Of a stretch of DNA of 64,000 nucleotides, positions 1 to 11,590 are shown piece by piece. Both the position numbers and the translations under genes were made by a program. The DNA comes from Puccinia triticina (lineage: Eukaryota; Basidiomycota; Pucciniomycetes; Pucciniales; Pucciniaceae). The notes beneath the pieces were generated by a model. That model had not been told where the DNA came from. It was given only the letters and a program-made list of their open reading frames with translations, and searched no databases. The stretch spans positions 1,789,501 to 1,853,500 of the forward strand of contig NC_070560.1 in the NCBI RefSeq assembly GCF_026914185.1, written 5' to 3'. Position 1 is the first letter of the stretch, and each line of letters opens with the position of its first letter.

Positions 1-661
1 TCGCGCACTGCGCGTGAAGGGCGCAAATTTTTCAAATTATTTTTTGACCAATCAATAGAAAATCTTATTATTGTCCTCTGTGAATTTATTTGGAGTTTTT
101 TGAAGCTTCTCTGTATGCTTAAAAATTCCACCAATAAAATGAACAAGTACAGTCACTTGGGGACCTGGAATCCATATTCCCACCAGTCAAAAAATCCAAA
201 TAGTTTAGTGAATCATGATACATATGAATTCAAACTTTTTAGAATTTTTTGGCCACTTTGTGCAAGAATAAGGCTTTCAAAAATTAGGAAAGTTCACCAC
301 TTACTGGCGCATTTTGGCATATCTTGAGAAAAAGTTACTGGTTTTTGAAAGCCTTGTCCTTGTACAAAGTGGCCAAAAAGTTCTAAAACTTTTAAATACA
401 TATTTAATATGATTCACTAAATTATTTGGATTTTTTGGCCTGTGGGAATATGAATTCCAGGTCCCCAAATGGCTGTACTTGTTTTTTTTATTGGTGGGAT
501 TTTTAAGCATACAAGGAAGCTTCAAAAAGCTCCAAATAAATTCACAGAGGACAATAATAAGCTTGTCTATTGATTGGTCAAAAAATAATTTGAAAAAGTT
601 GTGCCCTTCATGCGCAGTGCGCGAAGTGTTTGCAAACTTCGCGCACTGCACAGTGCGCGAA
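1..661. repeat. Fold-back (long inverted repeat) element
   Basis: The first ~325 bases are repeated in reverse complement from about 326 to 661. For example, the stretch around 48-112 (AATAGAAAATCTTATTATTG...) pairs with 518-570, and the GCGCACTGCGC end motif at 3-13 recurs inverted near 610-660. Open frames on the two strands encode the same meaningless peptide because the arms are copies. The left terminus may lie outside the window, so TIR ends and target duplication cannot be fixed. It resembles a non-autonomous fold-back or MITE-type element; no transposase is present. Confidence 0.75.
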
Positions 662-692
662 GAGCTTTTTGCAGTGCGCAAAGTAAGTCCGA

Positions 693-1030
693 TAATTTAA
701 TGATTTATGCATGCATAAAATTATGCAAACCAACTTTGAACACCATAATTTTAGAAATGTTGCTCTAATTTGAGTGTTTGGGTGTACATATTTTTTTCAC
801 CTCAGAATTTTATGATTTTATGGTGTTATGATTTTATGCAAGTCAACTTTGAACACCCTAAAAGTTGGTTTGCATAATTTTATGCATGCATAAATCATAA
901 AATCATAAAATATTTTTTGCAGGGGATATGACTGTCTGATTATGTAATACAAAATTTCCTCACCAAAATATTTTTATGATTTTATGATTTATGCATGCAT
1001 AAAATTATGCAAACCAACTTTGAACACTAT
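693..1030. repeat. Cluster of AT-rich MITE ends
   Basis: The motif AACTTTGAACACC, preceded by ATGCATGCATAAAATTATGCAAACC, occurs at about 704-744 and 975-1028, and in reverse orientation at 862-905. The piece 745-857 is a reverse-complement copy of about 4099-4210, in the better preserved MITE at 4098-4294. The stretch 860-1022 is itself an inverted repeat. The region looks like two or three overlapping, partly truncated copies of one AT-rich MITE family, which also appears at 62222-62290. Confidence 0.65.
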
Positions 1031-1888
1031 AAATAGCTCTTCTCCTTTTGCTTGGTTGATGAAGATATTGTACCCTACATCTGTCATTGGATGACTTCCC
1101 GTTGCCTAAATGGCTAGATTTAGCAGGAGGCACTAAATCTTGTTTGCTGGTTAAAACTCAATCTTGGTCAATTTTCACCAGCCAGTAAGTCAATTAACCT
1201 TGCCCTCTAGATCTAGCTTTTTAGCCCACAGGAAGTCATCCATTTTTGATAGAATTTGAAACAAGGTTGCTTGCAATTATGAAAAGTTGCTACTTATAAC
1301 AGCCAGACTGATTGCCTGGTACACATGTGGCCTTCAATCATATTTCCTTTTGTTGATATCGTTATTTCCAGTGTTATTGACCTTCGCGATTTTCTGCTTG
1401 CTCTTATGTTATGGTAGCTGTGAAATGTCTGAGAGAAATTGAAGATGATTCAGGAATCATGGGGGTGGCATATGGGAGAGCTTCAAAATATTTCCTACTT
1501 TTTGAACAGAAGGGAAATCCTCAGCAAGGCCCGCAGTGGCAGTGCTCTTGCTCACTTAACAACTGCATTGCTTCAGTCCTCAATAACACGCTGATACAGC
1601 TTGTACCAGACTACTGAGGGTAGATTCTCTCCACTAGGGGCCATCCCCGACTCGGCGAGCACCGTACATATTTACATCCTCGGTGAGGACATCTCGGCAA
1701 GTTATACGTACCGTACTTCGTCGGTGAGGATCCCTTCCCAGCGAGCCGGCACAAGCTTGCCAATAGTATATACTGCCCTCCGAGCCGGTGCAAGCCATCC
1801 ACCAGGGAGCTGGATCCTTTCTCGCCGAGCTGGGTCAAACCTGTACCAGTTTAACATGGGTTTGGACCCCCGCATCATCTTTTTGGTT
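1031..1888. other. Intergenic, no supported gene
   Basis: No reading frame here has recognisable features. Bases 1620-1860 are GC-richer and carry repeated CTCGGYGAG and GAGCCGGYRCAAGC-like motifs, suggesting a degraded repeat next to the 3' end of the jumonji gene. The short frame at 1411-1617 has no family resemblance that I can see. Confidence 0.4.
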
Positions 1889-3698
1889 CTAATTTCCACA
1901 GTGATTGAAGTCAACAATAGAGTCATCATCAGATGGATCTTCCTCAGGCCTAGGTTGCGATTGGTCAGCTTGATTTAATGCCAATACCTGTCTCCTGAGG
2001 TACGAAAATAAAGCGTAATGGGCACCTTCATAATTCATATCGCTGCGATGGAAAGGTTTAGATTTTTGTCAGTGATTAGAAGAGTAGAAGAGAGAAGAGT
2101 TATGACGGTACGTGGCAAGGATTGTTACTCAACTACCACCAATTACACGCGATGATCAAGCCACTAGGAGTAGTCCTATGGGCTTGAACATGGTGATACC
2201 AGAGCGAAGGAAGATAGAGCAAGTCGCCCTGGTGAAGTGTTACACTCATCGATCTGGCGAATCTGAATCTCGGGTACTTCATATAATCTGGCTTGAGAGG
2301 ATCAATCGGAATCCACGGAACCATATGCTCCTTCTCAGCACTTTTGGGTATGATGGTCCACCTCTGCTCCGATTCGTCCCAGTGATATTTGCTTGATCGG
2401 TACTTTCCTTCATGCATACAATAGTACTCCACCGGCGGGAAGAGTGTGAAAGTCTTCGATCCTTCAATCAGTAGGTAGAAATTCTCATACGGATCTTTCA
2501 TACGAAGTAGTTGTGCATTCGTCAGCTGTTGTGGACATTTTAGAGAGAAAATAACAAAGTCGATAAGCTTGCCGAAACCTGTATATTTTACGCACCGCTG
2601 TGAAGTGAGGTAATACTTCTGTCATCGCCAATCCAAAGATTCACAGCGTCAGGTTGATCTGTGCCTAAATGACAAGATAAGCAAGAAAATTGAAACGGAA
2701 ATAACGGTCAGATTTCAGTCAAAATATCAGATCCCTTTCCTCAAAAAAGCATGTATCTAGGAAACGACTGTACCTAGCGCCTGGCTGGCTACGGGTACGT
2801 GATCACCGACATTGGGAAGAAGTGGAAGAAGCTCCTTTGCCAAGTTCCCATCTTGCGATTGCAGATAAACGACATCCCTTGTCGACCCTGAAGACCGGGC
2901 AGGATTTGAGGTGTTTAAGGGTGGATCGCGGTGCAGGCTAGTCTCCGAGGCGCGTAGTTCAGCTAGGAAATCAGACATCGTGACTTTCTCATCTGTGGAT
3001 CGATCAGTCGTAATTATGAAAGGTGTTCACTTCAGCAAAATTACATATGAATCAAATCGGAACCGGATCTTCTGCTAGGTCATACAGCCGGCAGTGAAGC
3101 AAACGGGCGATAAATGACAGTCAAATGAGCCGAAGTTACAGCCATCCGATATGATGAAGTGTATAAAGGTGAGCTTTATACACACATGCTGGTTCAACAA
3201 AATATTTTCCATCGACGATTGAATCTGCATTACTATTCAGAGAAATGAAAGTCAGCTTCTGCATAGGGAGCCAGACATGCGGGGTCAAAGCTGAAGGAGA
3301 TAGTAGGTTGCTACTTACCCAGATGGTGTTCTTGCCACTGTAATGGGTTGGTCGCCTAGCTTCTCGACCAGCTTTAAATCGGTCCATTCCGGTAGATCTT
3401 TGAGATGATGATGCTGGTCATCCCTCGCGGAATCAGATACTCTTTGCAGTGCAGCATACGACCGAATTACCAGCGGCCTATTACTGGCGATCGATCGCGA
3501 CAGTTCCAGTGCGGTCGGCAGTCTGTCGGTGATTTCGTCGATGGCCGAGCCGTTTAGTTCTGTCCGATTATAAATCAAGCGAACATCCGTTAGTATTTCG
3601 ATGATGACTCCAATTCGACGAACAGAAAGAACAGCACATTTGAACTCACCTTGATATTCGCTGACCAGTTTCTGTAGACTTCCTTCTGAACAATCCAT
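1889..3698 (-). CDS. JMJD7: JmjC-domain protein, JMJD7-type lysyl hydroxylase
   Basis: Seven exons on the minus strand join in phase: 3650-3698, 3319-3559, 3186-3232, 2774-2992, 2596-2664, 2137-2494 and 1889-2042, giving 378 residues. JMJD7 members are 2-oxoglutarate/Fe(II)-dependent (3S)-lysyl hydroxylases; the human enzyme acts on DRG GTPases. The iron-binding HxD is in SLHSDPYENF (His207, Asp209), and the distal His is in LWYHHVQ (about 309-310). JMJD7-typical stretches are VPWIPIDPLKPD, QGDLLYLPSLWYHH, and the C-terminal DMNYEGAHYALFSYL. The N-terminal half (ELSRSIASNRPLVIRSY, then LKDLPEWTDL) also follows the family. The start is the ATG at 3698, since the frame further upstream opens only with GTG. 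The last donor has two possible GT positions three bases apart. Length is slightly above the ~316 residues of human JMJD7. The acidic tail (EEDPSDDDS) is extra. Confidence 0.88.
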
Positions 3699-3970
3699 CG
3701 GAGTTGAGCACGGTTGGAAATGGTTCGCAAACCTCACTCGAAGTTCACTCCTCGATCTTGGGAGCCGGCGGCGCGCCGCGAGTCCTTGCCTCGCGGCCGC
3801 CCACTACAATAACATGTGGATTCTGATAGCCTTGTGTAGCTACACCAACTAATTACTGTGCACTTCAAGCAAAACTCAAGAGGTTGACACGAGGTGCCAG
3901 CAGTGATGCCATTACCAAGCCATATGTACATCAACTGAAACATAATGGACAATGCTTGTTTATGCATCTA
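3699..3970. other. Upstream region of the jumonji gene
   Basis: This is the probable 5' flank of the minus-strand jumonji gene, with a GC-rich patch at 3765-3805 containing GGCGCGCC. I see no gene in it. Confidence 0.4.
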
Positions 3971-4331
3971 TGGTATTCAAAATTGCATAAGATTTTTTTA
4001 CATAAAATCATAAACTGCAATTTTGGCTGGGAGATGTCACTTTAAGTTTTATGCATGCTGACATCTCCCAGCCAAAATGGGCTTTATGATTTTATTAAGG
4101 TGTTCAAAGTTGACTTGCATGAAATCATAACACCATAAAATCATAATATTCTAAGCTGAAAAAAATATGTTGCACCCAAGCACTCAAATTAGAGCAACAT
4201 TTCTAGAATGATACATATGAAATCATCACTTGAAAATTTTATGATTTTATGATTTTATGCATTGCAAATTTTATGATTTCAACTTTGAACACCTTATATG
4301 TAAACAGTGGCATATGCAATTTTGAATACCA
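3971..4331. mobile_element. Tc1/mariner-like MITE with TA duplication
   Basis: The ends are TGGTATTCAAAATTGCATA at 3971 and its reverse complement ending at 4331. Both sides are flanked by TA (3969-3970 and 4332-4333). Inside are a perfect ~19-bp stem (TTTTGGCTGGGAGATGTCA and its complement, about 4020-4075) and a second nested MITE at 4098-4294. It has no coding capacity. A TA duplication with TIRs fits the Tc1/mariner superfamily. Confidence 0.75.
4098..4294. mobile_element. Nested AT-rich MITE, TA duplication
   Basis: The left end AGGTGTTCAAAGTTGAC and right end CAACTTTGAACACCT are inverted, and TA flanks both (4096-4097, 4295-4296). The element is 197 bp and lies inside the MITE at 3971-4331. 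A diverged reverse-complement copy of its left part is at 745-857. Confidence 0.7.
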
Positions 4332-4333
4332 TA

Positions 4334-4703
4334 ATCATATGGTGGTACTTATCACCCTGGACATCAAGTGAATATTCAACTTTAACTCAAGCTCAGTAAA
4401 GCATGCATTGATCTCTTACGTGTTCACTACGACCAGTTCACTTTTTTGTTATGGTGCAGCCATCTGATTCCAAACCATTTTCATTATTCAAATTTCTTAG
4501 ACAGTTGAACCCAGAAAAAACATTGGCTATTGGTGTTCCTGGTGGTCATAGTTGCAGCTGTCATGATTGCCAGACAGTCTCTAGAGCAACCTATAGATCA
4601 CTACTGTGGGTGGTAATGGTATCAGAGTGGCGAACCCACCATTGGGCAATGGGGTGGGTTGGTCAAAATGTAAATTTATGCACCGTGAAGCAAAGTAAAA
4701 TCC
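4334..4703. other. Intergenic, no supported gene
   Basis: A 101-residue plus-strand frame at 4451-4756 overlaps the 3' end of the IPI1 gene and shows no family motif. I regard this stretch as the 3' flank of IPI1. Confidence 0.4.
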
Positions 4704-7471
4704 TCAATTTGAACATATTAGTAAGTTCTGTTCGAAAGCAGGGTTGGAGGCCTTAAGTGCGGCTCTCAATTGAACAGAAGGAGGGATGAAAGCCGGTTGA
4801 TTGAGAAGATACCAGCAGATCCCTTCGGATAACTTCCTACAAGAAGGAGGTAAGCGGGAGTATGGTCCGGCGATGGTCCGGCCGGAGGAAGGATGATCGA
4901 TTGAGAAAAAAGGGACCAGCAATGGCGGCAGGTCTACCAGACAGTTTTCAAAAAAGGCCATCGGACGACTGACTACTCGGTGTAGAAACGAAAGTACAAG
5001 CTGTAGAATAGGTCATAGTCAAAAGTCAGAGGGATAAAGCCAATCAAATTTCTCAGGTTGACTGACATGAGAGCTCGCCGGATTCTTGTTTCCTAGCTGC
5101 CATAATAACTTAGGAAGGCCCATCATCCATTGGCGCATCTTTTCTTGAGTTTCGGGCGTGAGGATGTCGAGCTCACATGCCATTTGGCAGCCAGGCAAAT
5201 CATCCATCTGAAGAAGGCCCGGTCCAGCCACGCGTGAGATCAATCAATCAGGTTTGCTTGTTATCCTTTATAAGATGAGAACTTACGATGCACAGCCTGG
5301 CAAGAAAGTTGACTCCCAAAAATTTCAATTCTGAGTTCGGGCTCAGGCCATTCAAGTGGTCGATGAACGCTTCGACCACCCGGCTTGCCCAGCTTTCCCG
5401 CTCCGCTTTCGGGTTGTCACGCTGAATCAGGTCATGCTTCAATAGCGACCAAATAATCGGAAAGATTCCACAGTATGCCTCTGGGAGCATGGGTCCCGTG
5501 CTGCCATTCATGCTGATCACCTGGTTGCTTTTCGTCACCTCAGCCCTATGATCCTGGTAGAATAGGTAATCGAACGATCAAACTTACCTTATTCTCTAGT
5601 AAGTGTGTAATATAGTTTCCGACTCGGTTCAACTGAATGGCAACAGTATTGCTATAGTCCGGTTTGACTAGTGCCAACAGAGAAACTAGATCACAGTACA
5701 TGAGATTCAAATTTTGTAACAGATGTTTCAACTTTAAGACTCCCGGTTAGCTCAGGGCATGCACCTCCTTTGGTTTAGTGACGAAAAATAATCTTACATC
5801 TGCTCCCTGTGGGATGATATCGTCGCCTCCGAAAATGAAATACGGTGACATCTTCATCAAAATTGTCTCTAGGGATTTGACGTCCTTGGGTTCGATGGCC
5901 AGATCAGCTGCCATACTAGCTTGCCATAATCGGTGCAAGGAACTGATTACACAATTTACTAGTTCTAAGCTGGGTGAAACTGAAGCCGCAGAAGACGAGC
6001 TGGTCAGCGTGCCTGAATTGGAACTGAGTTCGGCTTGGAAAGCAGCTGGGGCAGTATCCAAAAAGATCGATAACATCACTGGGTGCATAGTGCGCAGTAA
6101 ATGCAGTGAGTTATCAGGAGTAGAGTGGCGATTGGTTGTTTGGTTTGCCGACCCGCTCGATTCGGCACTCAGGCCTGAAGGATTGGTAATGTTTTCTTGA
6201 AAACTATCAGGTTCTAAGAAGGCTTCACTAAAACGTTCGAACATATGACTGTTGGTGGAGTCGTAGCGCTCTCCATCGATGGTATAACTCGTGCTGGCTG
6301 ATTCGTCTTGGGCATGAGGTTCAGATTCTGTCAACAAGACTCGAAAGGTGTCGAAATCACGTTCCTTGCGAAATGCACCCCGGAAGATCCACAGAGGCAT
6401 CGAGTTTTTACTAGATTGTTGGTTGTCTAGGGAAGTCGCAGCGCGAATGAAGCGGGCCAAGGATTTTAGAACGGCCAGTTTGGACTGTCAAAATACAGAG
6501 AAGTAAGAAATCGCATGGTGGATAACCGCGTAGGAGGCAGGAAAATAAGTACTTACATTTCCTGAAAGCTGGTTGGAAGAAGTAGATGAGAGCCCTGGAG
6601 TAGCAGAATCTGAACCGATGGACAACAGCGATAGATACAGTTGGAGAAGTCGAAGACCGGGCTGTTGAGGAAGATTGGTGGATTGGGTATCTGAGCCGTT
6701 AAGTTGCAGATCGACACGTTTGTCCCGAGGCCAGCCTGCAACGATACAATCAGGAGCGACCTCAAGAAGGATATCGATAATATAGATTGCATCGACCCTG
6801 ATGTCTGCAAAGATGTGGGATAATGCTGAGCTGGCAAAGAAAATGATAATCGAGCAGAAGGGCTTGAGAAGTGGCTGGATGTCGAAGGATTCTTAGTGAG
6901 TAGTTGATGTGGGGACGATCAGCTGATAGCAGCTTACCAGCTCTACCCGGGGTATAAACCAAGAAAAGAAGTTCTTGAGCATTTTTCGTACCGCCGCATT
7001 CTCGTCGCTGATCAAACAAGCACAGCTATGAATGATGGTGCCCAAGTTGAGACGCCATATTGTACGGTGGGCGTCCAAAATTTCGCGAAGCCCCTGCAAC
7101 GCCTCTGTACCAACAAAAGACCATATAAACAGCGGGCCGGACTCAAAGTAATTGAATTAACTTGCCTTTCCGAGTGTTGGGGCTGTAATGCCTGAGACGA
7201 ACAATTAGGTCGTCGAGGGTAAGGTTCGACCTGGTTGTGGGGACGGCGGTATTCTCGGTGCGAATTTTTTGGTTTGGGAGAGCAATGGCTAAAAATGATT
7301 CACATGTGGGTCAGAGCTAGTTGACAGTTTCTCAAGATAGCTGGACTCACTCTTGGCAGAGTATGAAGTGTTGGTTGCATTGTTGGCGATCTGTTTCCCC
7401 TTTCCGAGCTTGAGTTTCGCCTTGGTAAAGTCGGCAGCTCTGGCCTTCTTCTGCTTCTGACTCTTGGGCAT
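4704..7471 (-). CDS. IPI1: Pre-rRNA-processing protein Ipi1 (TEX10 homologue)
   Basis: Nine exons, all in phase, give 749 residues: 7351-7471, 7166-7288, 6938-7104, 6557-6874, 5798-6484, 5588-5731, 5287-5538, 5067-5207 and 4704-5000. Ipi1 is part of the Rix1 complex in the nucleus, needed for ITS2 processing and 60S maturation. Evidence is the basic N terminus with the family signature DFTKAKLKLGKGKQ...NATNTSY, the segment DLIVRLRHYSPNTRKEALQGLREIL, and the motif SALSHIFADIRVDAIYIIDILLE with the following tryptophan-containing stretch. The long helical C-terminal half matches animal/fungal TEX10-type proteins (929 residues in human) rather than the short yeast form. Intron 2 uses a GC donor. 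Exon 6 starts at the second AG because the first lies too close to the CTAAC branch site. The ATG at 7471 is the only in-frame ATG upstream of the conserved block. Confidence 0.9.
7105..7165 (-). other. GC-AG intron in IPI1
   Basis: The donor reads AAAG|GCAAGT and the acceptor TACAG|AG. Only this pair keeps the frame across RKEALQG, which is conserved in Ipi1. No GT donor in the neighbourhood gives the right phase. Confidence 0.8.
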
Positions 7472-8332
7472 CCTGGGAGGTGGACAAGCGGAGGTTTTTA
7501 TGTCGGAGAAGAAGATAAAGACATGCGCCGGGAAGCTGGATGGGCCACTCGAGGGGGGGCTATCCCGTGGTACAGTTGACCCAACTTGCTTAAAACACAG
7601 AAAAAATCAAGGGTTTTCCCCCATAACAAAAAAAACAGACACGACTTTTCTCCAAGAAAAATGTTGAAACAAAAAACTGGGCCCCAGCACCACCACCAGC
7701 TTGGCTGTTGCCAGCTGGGGACAAACCACTGCTTGGAAGTACATCACAAGCCATCAAAAGCCAAACTTAACCAAGTCCTCCTTGCAGGGAAAGTAAATTG
7801 CCACCAGACATCAGGTAACATCAAGCAACAATGGCTGTTCACTTTTTTCCAGCTCTGCTACCACAACTAGGGTACAATGGCCCCTTTGTTTCCTATGGGG
7901 GGCTATCCATTTTGCCTTGAGCATTGCACACTATGAATATTCAAAACAAGGGCATACCCCCCAAATTTGGGGTTCCACACATTGTGAAAGTCACAGGATG
8001 TGAAAGGCCCCAAGGAGAATTAATGAGACTCACCCAAATCTGCTTGAATGCACTCGTTAATACAAAAAGAGCATTGGCATTGGCATTACATGCATACTGA
8101 CGCCAGTGTTACTCACATGACAGATTATTGTACAGGTTTGTTTGGCCCCTAGAGGCTATTTCTTTAGTTATATGTAGATCTGACTACAAACAAGCAGGAG
8201 CAAGGAGTTGGGAAGATAACAGAGAGAGACAGTTAAGACCAGAGGAGTATGTGGCAACAAGTATGGCAATTTATTTTTCATGGTGGTGGGGGTGCTTGCC
8301 CGAAAGCATCGTGCAAAATCCTGGTGCAACTT
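7472..8332. other. Intergenic with repeat remnants
   Basis: No gene is visible. Bases 7930-8170 resemble the repeat at 57440-57660: both contain CTGCTTGAA, an ATGCATACTGACGCC unit and ACAGGTTTGTTTGGCCCC. CCCCCAAATTTGGGGT at 7958-7974 matches 44370-44390. These look like remnants of one dispersed family associated with the Helitron-like region. Confidence 0.45.
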
Positions 8333-8460
8333 GAAGCTTCAGCTCTGTTAAGTTCAGATTCACTTGTGCTCAAGCTGGTTCAACTTGAAGCTTCAGCTCT
8401 GTTAAGTTCAGATTCACATGTGCTCTGTTAAGTTTAGATTCATGTGTGCTCAAGTCCTCA
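8333..8460 (+). repeat. Short tandem duplication
   Basis: A ~53-bp unit containing CAACTTGAAGCTTCAGCTCT and GTTAAGTTCAGATTCA is present twice (about 8326-8378 and 8379-8421), followed by a shortened third copy of its end. Non-coding. Confidence 0.7.
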
Positions 8461-8504
8461 GAGGATTTGTGTGCACTCAAGTTTTCTGTGGTGTGTGCCA
8501 TGTC

Positions 8505-9035
8505 AGTGGAAGAATTCCAGGACCCTGGAAACCCCCTATGGAGGTGGGTAACCAAAATGTATGAATGTTTTGGCCAAAATCAAAAAGGGTACTTGCCAGT
8601 ATGTATGAATGGCCTTTTTTTGGCATACAGGTACACACAGAAAATGTATTGTTTTCTTATGGGGTTGGGGGGTTGGTAACAAAATTTTATGAAAGTTCAG
8701 AGGGTTGACCAAAAAAGTGTTGTGAGTGGAGCTTGCAAATAGATGAGTTTAATAAAGGTAGGAAAACATACTTAGTCTATGTACAACTGTCTCTCACATG
8801 TGTTGCAGTTGAGATATAAGACTATGTCACAACAAAAAGCTCCCCGGATACCCCCTCCCCCCCCCCTTGGCAGCAAGTTACTTTATTTTCATTTTTTTTA
8901 CTTAAGACACTACTGGTGGCCTACACACAAAACCAGTATGAATGCCTTTTGAAAATGTATGGATTTTGGCCAAATCTCAGTTTTTTGGTTACCCCCCTCC
9001 ATAGGGGGATTCCAGGGTTTTGGAATTCCTGTTGA
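8505..9035. repeat. Inverted-repeat element
   Basis: The left arm at 8505-8610 (GAATTCCAGGACCCTGG, CCCCCTATGGAGG, GGGTAACC) recurs inverted at 8925-9035 (GGTTACCC, CCTCCATAGGGGG, CCAGGGTTTTGGAATTCC). The spacer is ~320 bp. It carries no gene and is probably an old fold-back element. Confidence 0.65.
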
Positions 9036-9039
9036 TCTG

Positions 9040-9192
9040 GAAATTCAGATCTGAGCCAACAGATTTCAGATTTTGCAGGGAAATCTAGGTCCCTGAAGAT
9101 CCCCAAAGTGACCCAGAGTTCCAAATTTCAGATTTCCCTGCAGAATCTCAAATTCCAGATTTATTCCAAGTTGACAGGAAGTCCTCCAGTTG
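9040..9192. repeat. Diverged copy of the repeat at 36435-36603
   Basis: Both copies contain GATCTGGAA, a TTGCAGGGAAATCT-like core and the end ACAGGAAGTCCTCCAG (here) or ACGGGAAGTCCTCCAG (there). The copy here lacks a clear left terminus. Confidence 0.6.
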
Positions 9193-9199
9193 AGTCTGG

Positions 9200-10880
9200 G
9201 AGCCTCCCAGATCTTAATGGTGTGCTCATGGCCATTAGGGGGTTTCAAAGTTGGCCAAGTGTGACTTGCGTGAAATTTTGCAAGTCAGTGTTCAAGTTTA
9301 TTCTTGAACACCAAGTTGCAAAGTTGCATGCAGGTCACATTGTACTAAGCCCCCTAAGCCTTCTTGAACATCTTTTTGCAAGTTGGTCATCAAGAACAGC
9401 CTTGAACACCAACTTGCAAAAGTGCATGCAAGTTGCAATTGTCCAGCTTTGAATCCCCTTATTATATGCAGCTGGAGGTGCTGAAACCAAAACAGGTAGA
9501 AAATTTGAAGAAATGGGAAATCTTAAAAATTGAAAAAATTTACAATAGGAACCCCAAGCCTTTGGGTGGTACAGTGCAAAATATTGCACTGCAGGGGTAT
9601 CAGGCCTATATTTCATCAACTCTTGGTTCACCCAATGTTTACTTTTGAAGTAGCAACAATGCAAACTTTGTTTTGTTCTCATCAATTTTTTGCTTGGTTG
9701 TTTTTATTCATTTTACATTTCTCATATTTCAGGCCCTGTTTGGAGCCAATATAATCTGGGCAATATATAACTAGCTAATTCCCTCCTTGGGAGCAAAGCA
9801 ACCTCTGAAGGAGGGACTTACGTGCTAAGTCAACCCCGCGGAAGTAGTCCATTCTGCCAGCTGGGCATTCACTGGCTTAGGGTTAGGGTATGACTTACTG
9901 AGGCAAGGTGTTGCCTGGGTGGCATGCTCAAAGCTTGAGCTTCTCAATCATGTGAGCGGGCCCAATAGCTACTGCCTAGTAGATCCCCAAGCCGGCTCCA
10001 TGTGGGCTAAGGGGAGTTAGCTACCTCCTCACTTTGGTTGCCGCTACCTTTGCTCAGGAAGCTTAAGGTTTCTGGGGTCCTCCTTCTGGGAAGGAGAGTG
10101 AGTCTGGCTCTAGGGGGGTTGTGTCAACCCTCCTTTCTGCCGCTAAACTCTTAATGGTTCCATGTTTCTTAGGTGATTAACACTCTAAGGTCAGAGCCCG
10201 CCGGGCGGGTGGGATCCACAACTGGGTGGGTGGGTGGGGCGCAAAATTTACTTTGGGTTTTGACGGAAGGGAGTCGGCCGGAGAGTACGTTAAGGTTCTG
10301 GTCGGCGATCCTGAATCTATTTTCTCCGGTTCCTGCCGGCGACACTGGTCTGTGGGCGGGGAACTGCAGCCGCATCTTCTCCCCGTGCTGAGGTCTCCGC
10401 GCCTCCTGGCGCTCTGCGCCTGTAGCGCGCGTAGATTTGGTTCATTGGGCACTGCTTCATGGATGTTGCGCACATCCGCTTGCTCCTGTAAACTTTCAAG
10501 AATTAGGCATTTTGGTGGGAAATTTTTTGAAACCAATCTCCCACACAAGCTTTTGAACCTTTTTTGCCCTGATTTAAATTTCTGGGATGGATTAAGCTGT
10601 CCCCATCTTTCTACTATTTTTTCTCACCATCAACTCCTCTGGTTGAGCTGCATTAATCAAAGTTGTAACATTATCAATTTCAGATTCTGTACAGTGCAAA
10701 ATGTGGAATACACAATGAAGTGGATGCTTGTCAGTCACTAAAAAGTACTTCATGGGGCACCCAAGGCCCCAAAAAATTTGGAAAATATGTAGAAAGGAAC
10801 TCCATGATTTTGTGCACATTTTGCTCCCCCAACAAATTATTACCTGGTGACAAATCACCAGGAAAATAAAATAGTCAGTT
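9200..10880. other. Intergenic, unclassified repeat-like DNA
   Basis: No gene is supported. The stretch 9780-10160 resembles retroelement or LTR-like DNA (CTCCTTCTGGGAAGGAG palindrome, polypurine patches) but no partner copy is in the window. A GC-rich block at 10190-10450 has open frames on both strands without motifs. Confidence 0.35.
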
Positions 10881-11590
10881 GATGACAAGTGACATTACAC
10901 CAGCTCCAGCCAGCTACCCACCATCTATCCAATATCTATCCACTATCTACCCCAATCTCCCAACCATCTCCTCAACTTCAAAAATTTACCAAGGAGGTCC
11001 TGTTCAGTTTTTGATGAGCCCAACTGATCCTCAGTTCTGTCCTTTGGTACCCAGCTCATACTCAGCTTTTTTGCCCAGCTCATACTCAGCTTTTTTGCCC
11101 AGCTCATACTCAGCTTTTTCACACTGCTCACTCTCAGAATTGGAATAAAGCCTTTTGACTAGTCCTTGCCCAGGTGATGCTCAGCTTTGTACTAGTCCTG
11201 GCGCAGCTGATTCTCAGCTTTGTAGCAGTCCTTGCTCAGCCTTTTCCTAGTCCTGTCCCAGCTGATGCTCAGCTTTGACCCAGTACTGGGCCAGCTGGCC
11301 AGCTGATGCTCAGCTGAGCCAGGCCAGAGAAAAAGATGGGAATCAGATTGGACAGGACCAGAGCTGAAAATCAGCTAGGCTAGGGCAAAAGCTGAGCATC
11401 AGCTGAGCCACGGCCAAGGCTGAGCATCAGCTGTGCCAGGGCCAAAGACGATCATCAGGTGGCCGGTGCTAAAGCTGAGCATCAGCTGGGCCAGGGAAAC
11501 AACTGAGCATCAGCTGAGCCAGGGTAAAAGCTGAACATCAGCTGGGCCAGGGCCAAAGCTGAGCATCATCTGGTTTTGTCACATTGAGTG
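10880..11590. repeat. Inverted minisatellite
   Basis: The left half (11040-11310) repeats CAGCTGATGCTCAGCTTTG-like units, including three 24-bp copies of TTTTTGCCCAGCTCATACTCAGC at about 11065-11125. The right half (11360-11575) repeats the reverse complement, AAAGCTGAGCATCAGCTG followed by GGCCAGGG, about six times. The array changes orientation near 11310. Non-coding. Confidence 0.75.

Noticed and set aside
1611..1978. Overlapping frames on both strands at 1.6-2.0 kb
   Set aside because: They overlap the last jumonji exon and a repeated GC-rich stretch.
4451..4756. 101-residue plus-strand frame
   Set aside because: Overlaps the last exon of IPI1 on the other strand and shows no family feature.
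9889..9901. TTAGGGTTAGGG, a telomere-like repeat
   Set aside because: Only two units inside unrelated sequence; no array and no chromosome-end context.
10226..10741. 171-residue plus-strand open frame
   Set aside because: GC-rich block with open frames on both strands, no motif, no splice support.
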